Part shown: in pieces, positions 1 to 8,474 of the stretch | How the letters are laid out: the number at the start of each line of letters is the position of its first letter | Numbering within the stretch: the stretch's first letter is position 1 | Origin: Comamonas resistens | GTDB taxonomy: Bacteria; Pseudomonadota; Gammaproteobacteria; Burkholderiales; Burkholderiaceae_C | DNA: 64,000 bases | Reading direction: 5' to 3' | Assembly: GCF_030064165.1 (NCBI RefSeq) | Contig: NZ_CP125947.1 | Coordinates: 4,278,001-4,342,000, forward strand | Notes under the pieces: model-generated | Databases searched by the model: none | Seen by the model: only the letters and a program-made list of their open reading frames with translations | What the model was told of the DNA's origin: nothing | Position numbers and translations under genes: made by a program

Positions 1-47
1 GCGGCGCGTACCGAGGCATCGTCGTCAATCACATACACGGTTTCCAT
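1..47 (-). CDS. Response regulator, N-terminus only (cut by window edge)
   Basis: Only the first 15 codons are present. They read METVYVIDDDASVRA, which is the start of a receiver domain: a hydrophobic beta strand followed by the acidic Asp cluster that holds Mg2+ next to the phospho-accepting Asp. The start codon lies one base after the stop of the upstream sensor kinase, so the two should be translated together as a cognate pair. FixJ/NarL-like regulators often begin this way, but the output domain is outside the window and cannot be assigned. Confidence 0.85.
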   Translation of the reverse strand, partial: METVYVIDDDASVRA

Positions 48-48
48 C

Positions 49-1251
49 TCAGCCAAACCTGTTTCCTCCTGCTGCAGCATCCCCTGCGGCCACGAAAGCG
101 GCGATGGTGACATGAAATACGACTCCGCTGCGCCCATCCTCACGATCTGTGGCCCAGATACGGCCGCCATTGGCCTCCGCCATATTGCGGCAGATGTTCA
201 GTCCCAGTCCCATGCCGTCGCGCTTGGTCGTCCAGAAGGCATCGAAGAGATGGCTTTTTGCAGACATGGACAGCCCTTCCCCGGCATCCATCACCGTCAG
301 CGCCAGTTGCTGGCCCAGGGACTGCGTGGCTACCGTGATGCGCCGCTGCACGACCGGTGTGTCCTGCATGGCGTCCATGGCATTGAGCAGCAGATTGCCC
401 AGCACCTGCAAAAACTGCACGCGGTCACACCATGCCGGTGCCAGCCCTGCTGCCAGTTGCAAGTCCATGGCAATGGAGCGCTGGTTCAGGTCGGCCCCAG
501 AAAGATGCACCATCTCGCGCACGGCGTCGTTGAGATCGAATTTCTGCTTGCTGGGTGCCTCGCCACGCGCCATGGAACGGATGCGTGCAATGACATCGCT
601 GGCCCGCTGGGCATCCCCGAGGATGCGCTCCAGCGCCTGGCCGGCTTTTTCAAGATTGGGCGGTTGCTGGGCCAGCCAGCGTTGGCAGGCATTGCCGCTG
701 GTGACGATGGCGGCCAATGGCTGGTTGACCTCATGCGCAATCGAGGCAGTCACCTGCCCCAGGCTGGTTGCCTGGGTGATGCGCAGCAACTGGGTCTGCG
801 CCGCATGCGCGGCATTCTGCGCCGCCACCATCTTCAGGCCCAGATAGGCCGTGATGACGATGGCCAGAATGCTGATACCGGTATTGATGAGCCCCGTGCG
901 ATAGGCCCCGGCCGGGGTCAGCGCAAAGCTGGCCAGGGTCAGCGTGATGCACAAGCCCGTGATGGCAATCACCAGGCGCGGGCTGAACCAGCGCACGGCT
1001 ACAAGGATGATGGCCGTGTGAAACACGGCTGCGGCCACCGCATATTCGGTTAGCGTATCCAGCGCAAAGATGACTGCCATGGCCGCAGCCATAGCAAGCA
1101 GGATCAAGGCCCGGCGCAGATGCACAAAGCGTTGCGGTTCGGCGGTCATGGCGTGCAGGGTCGTGCTCAGGGCGTGAAAGATCCACTGATTGTGACTCAT
1201 GACGCGGCGCATGATGCGCGCCCGCCAGCCCTGCTCGCCCGGTTCACCCAT
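49..1251 (-). CDS. Membrane sensor histidine kinase
   Basis: Inner-membrane histidine kinase of about 400 residues. Four hydrophobic segments lie between about residues 48 and 142, followed by a linker and a HisKA domain whose H-box reads ASIAHEVNQPLAA, with the phospho-accepting His near residue 174. The ATPase domain has an N-box (NLLLNAMDAM), a G1 box (DAGEG) and a G2 box (GMGLGLNICR). The HEVNQPL form is typical of FixL/DctB-like kinases paired with FixJ-like regulators. I chose the ATG at 1251, which overlaps the stop of the outer-membrane efflux gene (TGATG); a GTG at 1254 is also possible. Being downstream of the RND efflux genes suggests it senses the exported compound or envelope stress. 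The signal itself is unknown. Confidence 0.85.
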   Translation of the reverse strand: MGEPGEQGWRARIMRRVMSHNQWIFHALSTTLHAMTAEPQRFVHLRRALILLAMAAAMAVIFALDTLTEYAVAAAVFHTAIILVAVRWFSPRLVIAITGLCITLTLASFALTPAGAYRTGLINTGISILAIVITAYLGLKMVAAQNAAHAAQTQLLRITQATSLGQVTASIAHEVNQPLAAIVTSGNACQRWLAQQPPNLEKAGQALERILGDAQRASDVIARIRSMARGEAPSKQKFDLNDAVREMVHLSGADLNQRSIAMDLQLAAGLAPAWCDRVQFLQVLGNLLLNAMDAMQDTPVVQRRITVATQSLGQQLALTVMDAGEGLSMSAKSHLFDAFWTTKRDGMGLGLNICRNMAEANGGRIWATDREDGRSGVVFHVTIAAFVAAGDAAAGGNRFG

Positions 1252-2588
1252 CACAGCGCGGGCCGCTGGCCTATGCTCAGTTGCAGGTCGACCGTGGCCT
1301 TGGCCAGGTCAGCCTCAGCCTGCAGATAGCCAAGATAGGCATCGTCGGCAGAACGCTGTGCCGACAGCAGTTCCAGCAACGAAGCTTCGCCATGACGGTA
1401 GGACAGGCGAATGCTCTCCAGCACGCGCTGCGCATCGGTCAGCACATTGCTGCGATAGCGCTCCACGTTCTCCCTGGCTGCCTCGAAGCGGAAATAGGCC
1501 GAGCGCACGTCGGCCTCGGCTTTGTGCTGCGACTGCTGCAGGCCCAGCATGGCCTGGGTCACGACAGACTCGGCCTGCAGCACCTCGCCACGGTTCAGGC
1601 GCGAGAACGGAATCGGCACGCTGACCGAAACCGACAACATGCGCGAGCGATTGCCTGCGTCAAAGGCCTTGCCTTCGTTGTCGACGCCTGCAGCCGTCGC
1701 TGGTATGGCCGCCACACCCACGGCCAGCGTGGGATTGACCCAGCGGTTGGCCTGGGCCACGCCGGCGTTGTCGCGTGCGTTGTCCAGCGCCGCCTGGGCC
1801 ACGCGCACATCGCTGCGCGCATCAAGCGCCTGAACCACCAAAGCTTCGATGTTCTTGCCGTTGGCAAAGGGCTGGAAATCGCATTGCAGGTCTTCCGAAC
1901 TGAAGACCTCGGACAGCTTGCGCCCCAGCGGCACGCTCAGTGCCAGACGCGAGGTCTGGGCATCGGCTCGAGCCTGCGTGACATCGGCCTGAAACTGGTC
2001 GCGCTCCACACGCGACTGCCGCCATTCCACGGTGCCTATGTCGCCAGCCTTGCGTCGCACCTCGTTGGCCTTGACCACATCGGACAGTGCCTTGAGTGTC
2101 TGCTCCTTGCGCTGCAGCGCCTGCTGGTCGCGGCAGGCCTGGGTGAAATCCTGGGCCGCATCGGAAAACAGCTGGGTGCGAAAGCCCTCGACGCCGGCCT
2201 CGGCCAGCCTCACCTGGCTGCGCGCGGCGCGGATGCGGGCCGAGCGCTTGCCGCCGGTCTCCAGTTCCATGCTGACTTCGTAATTGCGGTTTAGCGGACG
2301 CGGCGTGCCGGTTCTGACCTGCTCGCGCGAGGCCCCCAGCGTCAGCTGCGGATCGGGGCGTATGCCGGCTATGCCGACGCCAGCCTTGGCCGCCACCACG
2401 CTCTGTTGCTGGGACTGCAGCTCCAGGCTGTGCTGCTCGACAGCGCTCAGATAGTCGGCAAAGCTCAGGCCATTGGCTGCCGACAGCGCCGGAGCCTGCG
2501 CGGCGGTCTGCGCCAGCGCCGCACCGCCCAGGCCCAACGCTGCCAGCAGCAGGGTCAGGCACTTGAGGGAAGAGATAGGAAATTGCAT
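1251..2588 (-). CDS. TolC/CzcC-like outer-membrane efflux protein
   Basis: Outer-membrane channel component of a tripartite RND pump. The protein of about 445 residues starts with a signal peptide ending in GGAALAQ, then has two helical OEP repeats rich in Ala, Gln and Arg (for example SYRHGEASLLELLSAQRSADDAYL near the C-terminus), as expected for CzcC/TolC proteins. The open frame extends 19 codons further upstream, but the ATG at 2588 gives the clean signal peptide and lies 28 nt after the stop of the RND gene. It is the third efflux gene of the leftward operon and its stop overlaps the sensor kinase start. Heavy-metal specificity is inferred from the CzcA-like partner. Confidence 0.88.
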   Translation of the reverse strand: MQFPISSLKCLTLLLAALGLGGAALAQTAAQAPALSAANGLSFADYLSAVEQHSLELQSQQQSVVAAKAGVGIAGIRPDPQLTLGASREQVRTGTPRPLNRNYEVSMELETGGKRSARIRAARSQVRLAEAGVEGFRTQLFSDAAQDFTQACRDQQALQRKEQTLKALSDVVKANEVRRKAGDIGTVEWRQSRVERDQFQADVTQARADAQTSRLALSVPLGRKLSEVFSSEDLQCDFQPFANGKNIEALVVQALDARSDVRVAQAALDNARDNAGVAQANRWVNPTLAVGVAAIPATAAGVDNEGKAFDAGNRSRMLSVSVSVPIPFSRLNRGEVLQAESVVTQAMLGLQQSQHKAEADVRSAYFRFEAARENVERYRSNVLTDAQRVLESIRLSYRHGEASLLELLSAQRSADDAYLGYLQAEADLAKATVDLQLSIGQRPAL

Positions 2589-2616
2589 GCTATGTCCAGT
2601 TTGGTCGGCAACCCGC

Positions 2617-5600
2617 TCAGGGAGCCATGCGCTCCGCAGCGGCAACAGTCGTCACCGGGCCTTCGCTTTCATCGTCGAGTTCACCGCGCTCGGCCGCGCG
2701 CCGGCGCTTGCGCTCGGCTGCGCGCTGGGCACGCAGTTCGATCACGTAATAGAGGTTGGGCAGCAGCAGCAAGGTCAGCAAGGTGGCACTGACCAGGCCG
2801 CAGACCACCACTGTGGCCAGGGGCCGCTGCACATCGCTGCCCAGTCCCGTGGCCAGCATGGCCGGCGTGAGGCCGAAAGCGGCCACCGTGGCCGTCATCA
2901 GCACCGGGCGCATACGGCTCGAAGCGCCTTCATGCACCGCTGCACGCAGCTCCAGTCCATCCTCGCGGCGCAACCGGTTGATCTGCGAGACCATTAGCAC
3001 CCCCGACAGCACGGCCACGCCGAACAGCGCGATAAAGCCCACGGCGCTCGAGACATTGAGCGTCATGCCGCGCAGATGCAGGCCTGCAAAGCCGCCAATC
3101 ATGGCCAGCGGCACCACGCCCAGCACCAGCAGCGGCTGGCGCAGATTGCCGAACTCGCCGAACAGCAGCACCAGCATGATGCCCAGCGTCAGCGGCAGGA
3201 TGACCAGCAGCCGCGCCTCGGCACGCTGCAGGTTCTCGAACTGGCCGCCCCACTCGATGTGGATCTTCTGGTGGTCGTACTGGAGCTGGGCGTCGATGGC
3301 GTCGTGCGCATCCTTGAGGAAGCCCGCAAGGTCGCGGTCGCGCACGTTGAGCTTGACCAGGATGTGGCGCTCGCCGCCCTCACGCACGATCACGCTCTGG
3401 CCCACCGTGGTGCTGATGCGCGCCACGTCGGCCAGCGGCACCTGGGCGCCGTTGGCTGCAGCCAGACGCAGCGCACCTATGGCCTCGGGGCTGTTGCGCG
3501 TGCCGGGCGTGAAGCGCACCGTCATGTCGTAGCTGCGTTCACCCACGTAGAGCTGGCCTATGGAGGCCCCGCCCACGCCCGTGGAGATCAGCTGGGCCAC
3601 ATCGGCCGCGTTGATACCGTAGCGCGCCGCAGCCGCGCGGTCCAGGTCGATGCGCAGATTGGGCAGCGGCGGCTCGATGTCCACGGCCACATCGGCCGCG
3701 CCGGGCACCTTGGACAGAATCGCCACCATCTCGTCGGCCACGCGCCGGTCCTCGCTCAGATCCTGGCCGTAGACCTTCACGGTCAGATCGCTGTGCGCGC
3801 CCGAGAGCTTGTCCTGCACGCCGTCGATCATGGGCTGCATGAAGCCCACGGTATAGCCGGGCATCTTCTCGAAGCGCTCGGCCATCTTGGCGATCAGCTG
3901 CTGCTTGGTCAGGCCGGATTTCCACTCGCCATAGGGATGCAGGCCCACGCTGGCCTCGATGTGCGAGGGCGTCCAGTAGTCGGTGCCATCGTCGTTGCGG
4001 CCCGTCTGGGTCACGATATAGGACACCTCGGGAAACTCCAGCGTGGCGCGGCGCAGCTCGTCGGCCATATCGCGTGCCTTGTCCAGCGTGATGCCGGGCG
4101 GCATCTGCACCTGCAGCCAGATCGAGCCCTCGTCCAGATAAGGCAGGAAGTCGCGGCCAATGGTGCCGGCCAGCAGCACCAGAGCCACCAGCGCCGCCAC
4201 CACGGCGCCGACCAGCCAGCGCATCTGGCCCACGGCGACGCCGAGAAAGTGGTCGTAGCGCTCACCCAGCCAATGCAGCACGGGGTTGTGGAAGATCTTG
4301 CGCGGCTTGCGGAACGCCAGCCAGGCCAGAGCCGGCGTGAGCAGCAACGCCACGGCCAAAGCACCTACCAGGGCCGCACCCACGGCGCTGGCCATGGGCG
4401 AGAACAGCTTGTACTCGATGCGCTCGAAACCGAACAGCGGCAGATAGGCGGCCGCGATCACGCACATGCCGAAGAAGATGGGACGCGCCACCTGCAGCGT
4501 GGCCGAGATGGCATCGCGGGGCGTCAGGGTCCGTTCACGCTCGGCCTCGCGCCGCCGCAGAATGTTCTCGACCACCACCACCGAGCCGTCGACCAAAATG
4601 CCGAAGTCGATGGCTCCCAGCGACAGCAGATTGGCCGGGATCTTGGCGTGGTGCATGAAGACGAAGGCCAGCAGCAGCGCCATGGGAATCGTCAGCGCCA
4701 CGATCAGCGCCGCGCGCGGGCTGCCCAGGAACAGCAGCAGCACCAGGGTCACGACGATCATGCCCTCGGCCAGGGTCTTGCCCACGGTATGCGTGGTGCG
4801 CTCGATCAGCGTGGTGCGGTCCAGATAAGGTACGACCTTGACATCGGCAGGCAGCAGCTTTTCATTGAGTTCCTTCACTGCCGCGTGAATGCCTTCCAGT
4901 GCCTGCGAGGGGTTCGCGCCCTTGAGCAGCAGCACAATGCCTTCCAGCGTGTCGGAATTGTCATCCTTGCCCAGAATGCCGCGGCGTTCCACATTGCCAT
5001 AGGTCAGGCGCCCCAGGTCCTTGACCAGGATGGGCGTGCCGTTGTCCGAGGTCTTGACCACCACATTGCCCATATCGTCCAGCGATCTCAGCAGGCCCAC
5101 GCCGCGCACCACATAGGAGACTTCGCCGCGGTCGATGACGCTGCCGCCACCGCTGGCATTGTTGGCATTGATGGCATCGATCACCTGCGACAGCGTCAGC
5201 CCGTACTGCAGCAGACGCGCGGGATCGAGTTCGAGCATGAACTGCGTGGTCAGGCCGCCGAAATTGGTCACGTCCACCACGGACTGGGCTTTCTTGAGGC
5301 GCGGAATCACCACCCATTGCTGGAGCTCCGACAGCTCGCGCAGGCTGTGCGTGGGGCTTTCCAGCGTGTAGCGGTAGACCTCGCCCGTGGGCGAGCTGTA
5401 GGGATCCAGCGTGGCACGTGCGCCATAGGGCAGAGCGACATCGTCCATGCGCTCCTTGAGGCGCTGGCGCGCCCAGTAGCCGTCGACGCCGTCCTCGAAC
5501 ACCACGGTGATCAACGACAGACCGAACAGGCTGCGCGAGCGCAGCACATGCATGCCCGGCGTGGCCAGCAGTGCGCGCTCCAGCGGAATCGTGATCTGCT

Positions 5601-5787
5601 GCTCGATTTCCTCGGCCGCCAGGCCCGGCACCTGGGTGACGATCTGCGAGGTCACGTCGGCGATGTCGGGATAGGCTTCCAGCGGCAGCTGCTTCCAGCT
5701 GAACCCGCCATACAGGGCCGCGAAAATGAAGATCAGCCACACCACGCCGCGGCGGGCGAAACTGAGATTGACGATGCGCTCTATCAT
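2617..5787 (-). CDS. Heavy-metal efflux RND transporter, CzcA family
   Basis: Proton-driven inner-membrane pump of 1056 residues, the normal size for HME-RND proteins. The start MIERIVNLSFARRGVVW is the usual first transmembrane helix. The signature DFGILVDGSVVVVEN, at about residues 392-406, holds the two Asp and one Glu used for proton transfer in CzcA. The large periplasmic loops include DYWTPSHIEASVGL and the PGITLDKA region. CzcA commonly has DG-A-type residues in the signature; here it is DG-S, so the metal (Zn/Co/Cd, Ni or other) cannot be fixed by eye. The start overlaps the stop of the membrane-fusion gene by four bases (ATGA). Family confidence is high, substrate confidence is low. 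Confidence 0.92.
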   Translation of the reverse strand: MIERIVNLSFARRGVVWLIFIFAALYGGFSWKQLPLEAYPDIADVTSQIVTQVPGLAAEEIEQQITIPLERALLATPGMHVLRSRSLFGLSLITVVFEDGVDGYWARQRLKERMDDVALPYGARATLDPYSSPTGEVYRYTLESPTHSLRELSELQQWVVIPRLKKAQSVVDVTNFGGLTTQFMLELDPARLLQYGLTLSQVIDAINANNASGGGSVIDRGEVSYVVRGVGLLRSLDDMGNVVVKTSDNGTPILVKDLGRLTYGNVERRGILGKDDNSDTLEGIVLLLKGANPSQALEGIHAAVKELNEKLLPADVKVVPYLDRTTLIERTTHTVGKTLAEGMIVVTLVLLLFLGSPRAALIVALTIPMALLLAFVFMHHAKIPANLLSLGAIDFGILVDGSVVVVENILRRREAERERTLTPRDAISATLQVARPIFFGMCVIAAAYLPLFGFERIEYKLFSPMASAVGAALVGALAVALLLTPALAWLAFRKPRKIFHNPVLHWLGERYDHFLGVAVGQMRWLVGAVVAALVALVLLAGTIGRDFLPYLDEGSIWLQVQMPPGITLDKARDMADELRRATLEFPEVSYIVTQTGRNDDGTDYWTPSHIEASVGLHPYGEWKSGLTKQQLIAKMAERFEKMPGYTVGFMQPMIDGVQDKLSGAHSDLTVKVYGQDLSEDRRVADEMVAILSKVPGAADVAVDIEPPLPNLRIDLDRAAAARYGINAADVAQLISTGVGGASIGQLYVGERSYDMTVRFTPGTRNSPEAIGALRLAAANGAQVPLADVARISTTVGQSVIVREGGERHILVKLNVRDRDLAGFLKDAHDAIDAQLQYDHQKIHIEWGGQFENLQRAEARLLVILPLTLGIMLVLLFGEFGNLRQPLLVLGVVPLAMIGGFAGLHLRGMTLNVSSAVGFIALFGVAVLSGVLMVSQINRLRREDGLELRAAVHEGASSRMRPVLMTATVAAFGLTPAMLATGLGSDVQRPLATVVVCGLVSATLLTLLLLPNLYYVIELRAQRAAERKRRRAAERGELDDESEGPVTTVAAAERMAP

Positions 5788-6929
5788 TGCAGCAGCACTC
5801 CACCGTTGACGACGATGCGCTCGCCAGCCGCCAGACCCGAGCGGATCTCCACCTTGCCGTCCTGCTGCACGCCGACCTGCACGTCACGCGGCTCGAAGCG
5901 CGCGCCCTTGTCCGTGCGGCCTTTGTCCACGAACACCCGCGTGCTCACATTGCCCTGCAACAGCGCCGTGGTCGGCACCATGAGGGCGTCACGGCCCGGG
6001 CCGTCGAAGCTCACGCGCGCAAACATACCGGGACGCAGCCGCCCTTCGCGGTTGTCCACAGCCACCCGCACCTTGACGCTGCGCGTGGCCGTATCGACGA
6101 TCTCGCCCACGTATTGCACACGGCCTTCGAGCTTGAGGTCTGGATAGGCCGTCAGCGCGATATGCGCTTCCTGGCCCACGTCCACATGGGCCAGATCGCG
6201 CTCGGGCACGCTGGCGCTGAGCCAGACCTTGCTGAGGTCGGCCACGGTCATCACCGAAGCATTCACATCGTTCCAGTAACCGCCTTGCGATCCCGCCATA
6301 TCGACCACGCGCCCGCTGATCGGCGACTTGATCACATAGCTGCCGCGCGAGCTGGCCTGCACATCGGCACCCAGCTGGGCCAGACGATCGGTCGCCGCGC
6401 GCGCATCGGCGCTGGCCGATGCCAGGGACTGCTGGGCGGCCTCGTAATCCTTGCGCGCCGCGATCTCCGCATCAAACAGCAGCTTCTGGCGGTCGAACTC
6501 CTGCTTGGCATGCAGGAGCGCGGACTGGGCCTTGGCATTGTCGGCCCGGGCGCTCGAGATATCGGATGAGTCCATGGTGATCAAGGCCTCGCCGGCCTTG
6601 ACCGGGTCACCCAGTTGCCGATGCAGGCGCACCAGCCGACCCGCGACTGGAGGCGTGATCTTGACCAGTTTTTCGGGCTCCGCCTCGATAGTGGCCGGCG
6701 CGGAGATCAGCGTTTGGACATGCTCCAAAGTGGCTTCGGCCAGCTTCAATTGCGCCAGCACCGGGGACTGAAGCGGCACCAGGACCAGACTGCCCTCGCG
6801 GCGCAAGGCCGTCTGGCTATCGGCATCGGCAGCCGGGGCTTGTTTGTCGCCATTGCAAGCGCTGAGAGCCAGACACAGCAGCAGACACGCGACCCCCACG
6901 GGGTGATGAAAATTCAGAACTGGTTTCAT
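5784..6929 (-). CDS. CzcB-like membrane-fusion lipoprotein
   Basis: Periplasmic adaptor linking the RND pump to the outer-membrane channel. About 381 residues. The signal sequence ends in a lipobox (LALSAC, Cys near residue 25 of this start), so it should be a lipoprotein anchored in the inner membrane. A barrel-sandwich/lipoyl half (PVAGRLVRLHRQLGDPVKAGEALI) is followed by a helical hairpin and a second lipoyl half (SPISGRVVDMAGSQGGYWNDVNASVMTVADLSKVWL). An open frame starts three codons upstream at a TTG; the ATG at 6929 is preferred. First gene of the efflux operon, with a four-base overlap into the CzcA-like gene. The long gap upstream (6930-7280) should hold the promoter. Confidence 0.9.
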   Translation of the reverse strand: MKPVLNFHHPVGVACLLLCLALSACNGDKQAPAADADSQTALRREGSLVLVPLQSPVLAQLKLAEATLEHVQTLISAPATIEAEPEKLVKITPPVAGRLVRLHRQLGDPVKAGEALITMDSSDISSARADNAKAQSALLHAKQEFDRQKLLFDAEIAARKDYEAAQQSLASASADARAATDRLAQLGADVQASSRGSYVIKSPISGRVVDMAGSQGGYWNDVNASVMTVADLSKVWLSASVPERDLAHVDVGQEAHIALTAYPDLKLEGRVQYVGEIVDTATRSVKVRVAVDNREGRLRPGMFARVSFDGPGRDALMVPTTALLQGNVSTRVFVDKGRTDKGARFEPRDVQVGVQQDGKVEIRSGLAAGERIVVNGGVLLQ

Positions 6930-7280
6930 AAGAAGCAAACAGTGGCATCAATATGGTCAGGGCAGATCCCGGCCTGAGAGCCGATGCTGCCCTGCACTCG
7001 CAACTCCTTCATGACAGGAGCTTCCGTGCAGCGAGACAGACATGCGCAAAGACACGGGCAAGACCGTGCTCCATGACGCCATCAAGGAATGAATCCAGCG
7101 GAAACCCCTCCCTTCGATGGACGACAAGGCTGTCGCCTCGGTGGCAGGGTCTGCTGCCCTGCTCCTAGCCTTGAATTATCAAATCCGGCCTGCAACAAAG
7201 CGAGCCTTCCTTGGGAAGGCAGGTCTGTTTTTTGGTTGCCCCAGGCTATACCTTGGTATAGCGAGTTCGTCACAGGCCTG
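6930..7280. other. Gene-free stretch upstream of the efflux operon
   Basis: About 350 bases with no convincing gene. The short frames here have no family features. It presumably carries the leftward promoter of the efflux operon, though I could not point to a clear -35/-10 pair. The two palindromes listed at 7204-7262 are the only strong structure. Confidence 0.5.
7204..7262. promoter_or_regulatory. Two adjacent palindromes, possible operators
   Basis: Palindrome one is GCCTTCC-TTG-GGAAGGC at 7204-7220, followed eight bases later by six T. Palindrome two is the perfect 18-mer GCTATACCTTGGTATAGC at 7245-7262. Both lie between the Bug terminator and the leftward efflux operon, about 300 bases upstream of the first efflux gene. 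The first could act as a rightward terminator, but there is no rightward gene for it. The second has no hairpin-plus-U context and looks more like a dimer binding site. The binding protein is unknown. Confidence 0.4.
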
Positions 7281-7311
7281 AAACAAAACAGGCCACCGTT
7301 GCCGGTAGCCT
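7281..7311 (-). terminator. Intrinsic terminator of the Bug gene
   Basis: On the minus strand the arms AGGCTACCG and CGGTGGCCT pair over nine positions (one G-U) around a GCAA tetraloop. A U-rich run (GTTTTGTTT) follows. It lies about 40 bases after the stop of the Bug-family gene. Confidence 0.85.
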
Positions 7312-7353
7312 GTCAGGACTTCAAGCGTGGGCAACAGCGGCCCTCTGCACTTC

Positions 7354-8349
7354 TCAATCGGCCTTGAGTCCAAGCTGCGCCGTCACGGCCGCATAGCGCT
7401 CCATATCGGCCGCAATGAGCTGGCCGAACTGTTCAGAACTTTGACAAACCAAGGTGTAGCCTTGCGCACGCAAGGACTGCTGCATTGCCGGTTCAGCCAG
7501 AATCTGCGCCAGCTCCTGGTGCAAACGGGCAATCACCGCTTCTGGCGTTGCCGCGGGAGCCAGCAAGCCATGCCACTGCTCCACGGCAAAGCCCGCCACG
7601 CCCTGCTCGGCCAGGGTCGGAATATCCGGCAGAGACGCCACGCGTGTCGGCGCCGTGACGGCAATCGCCCGCACACGCCCGGCTTCAATTAATGGCGCCG
7701 CGCTGCTGGCCGTGACCATGCCAAGCGGTACCTGATCTGCCGCCACGGCGGAGATGGCCGGGCCACAACCCTTGTAAGGCACATGCTGCAAACGCATGTG
7801 CGCCGCCTGGGTCAACATCTCGCCCGCCATATGCTGGGGCGTGCCATTGCCGCAGCTGGCAAAAGCCAGCGGCTTGTCGGCCGAGCTTTGCGCCAGCACA
7901 TCTGCCAGACCATGCACATTGCTGTGCTGAGGCACGACCAGCACCGACGCAATGGTGCCGGCATTGAACACCGCCTTGAAGTCCTTGTGCGGATCAAAAC
8001 CCAGCTCGCGGTACACGCCAGGATTGATGGCAAACGAGCTATTGGCCATCAACAGGGTCGTACCATCGGGCGCGGCTTCGGCCACGGCACGCGCACCGAT
8101 ATTGCCGCTGGCACCCGGCCGGTTTTCCACCACCACGGGCTGGGCTATGCGCTGCTGCAGCTCGGCCCCCAGCTTGCGCGCCAGCAAGTCCGTGCCCCCG
8201 CCCGGCGGAAAGGTCACGACGATGGTGATGGGCTTTTCAAACCGCATGGCCGCAGTCCCTGTACGGGCATGCCACAGGCCCACCGCCGTCACCGCCAGCG
8301 CTGCAGCACCCAGCACCACCCAACTGCGACGCTTTTGAATCAATGACAT
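7354..8349 (-). CDS. Bug-family (TctC-like) solute receptor
   Basis: Periplasmic binding protein of 331 residues from the tripartite tricarboxylate transporter receptor family, which is greatly expanded in Comamonadaceae and Bordetella. An N-terminal signal/anchor helix (VVLGAAALAVTAVGLW) is followed by the typical ITIVVTFPPGGGTDLLAR and VVVENRPGASGNIGARAVAEAAPDG blocks, and later by MQLQHVPYKG-like and DIPTLAEQG blocks. No TctA or TctB membrane gene is nearby, so it is an orphan receptor whose ligand cannot be told from sequence. It lies upstream of no obvious partner and ends at its own terminator. Confidence 0.9.
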   Translation of the reverse strand: MSLIQKRRSWVVLGAAALAVTAVGLWHARTGTAAMRFEKPITIVVTFPPGGGTDLLARKLGAELQQRIAQPVVVENRPGASGNIGARAVAEAAPDGTTLLMANSSFAINPGVYRELGFDPHKDFKAVFNAGTIASVLVVPQHSNVHGLADVLAQSSADKPLAFASCGNGTPQHMAGEMLTQAAHMRLQHVPYKGCGPAISAVAADQVPLGMVTASSAAPLIEAGRVRAIAVTAPTRVASLPDIPTLAEQGVAGFAVEQWHGLLAPAATPEAVIARLHQELAQILAEPAMQQSLRAQGYTLVCQSSEQFGQLIAADMERYAAVTAQLGLKAD

Positions 8350-8393
8350 CTCTTAATCCTTGCCAACGAGCCTGCGCAAGTCCCCGCGCGCGA

Positions 8394-8468
8394 GACAGCA
8401 AGCAAGCGCCGCCGCGCCGCAATGCTGTCGTCCCCCTTGGGGGGAGGCCGCGCAGCGGCTCAAGGGGG
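8394..8468 (-). repeat. 3'-end repeat family 1, copy 1 (after nadC)
   Basis: Read in the nadC sense it starts six bases after the nadC stop. It contains helix 1 (AGCCGC-TGC-GCGGCC), a C5/G5 hairpin (CCCCC..GGGGG) and a closing pair GACAGCA / TGCTGTC that encloses a GC-rich core. The same architecture is found after modC, ffh, nrdA and the 59547 gene, always in the sense of the upstream gene. Confidence 0.8.
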
Positions 8469-8474
8469 CATCAT

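Noticed and set aside
3076..6147. Long plus-strand frame of over 1000 codons opposite the CzcA-like gene
   Set aside because: A high-GC shadow of the RND gene, His/Gln-rich with no domain features.
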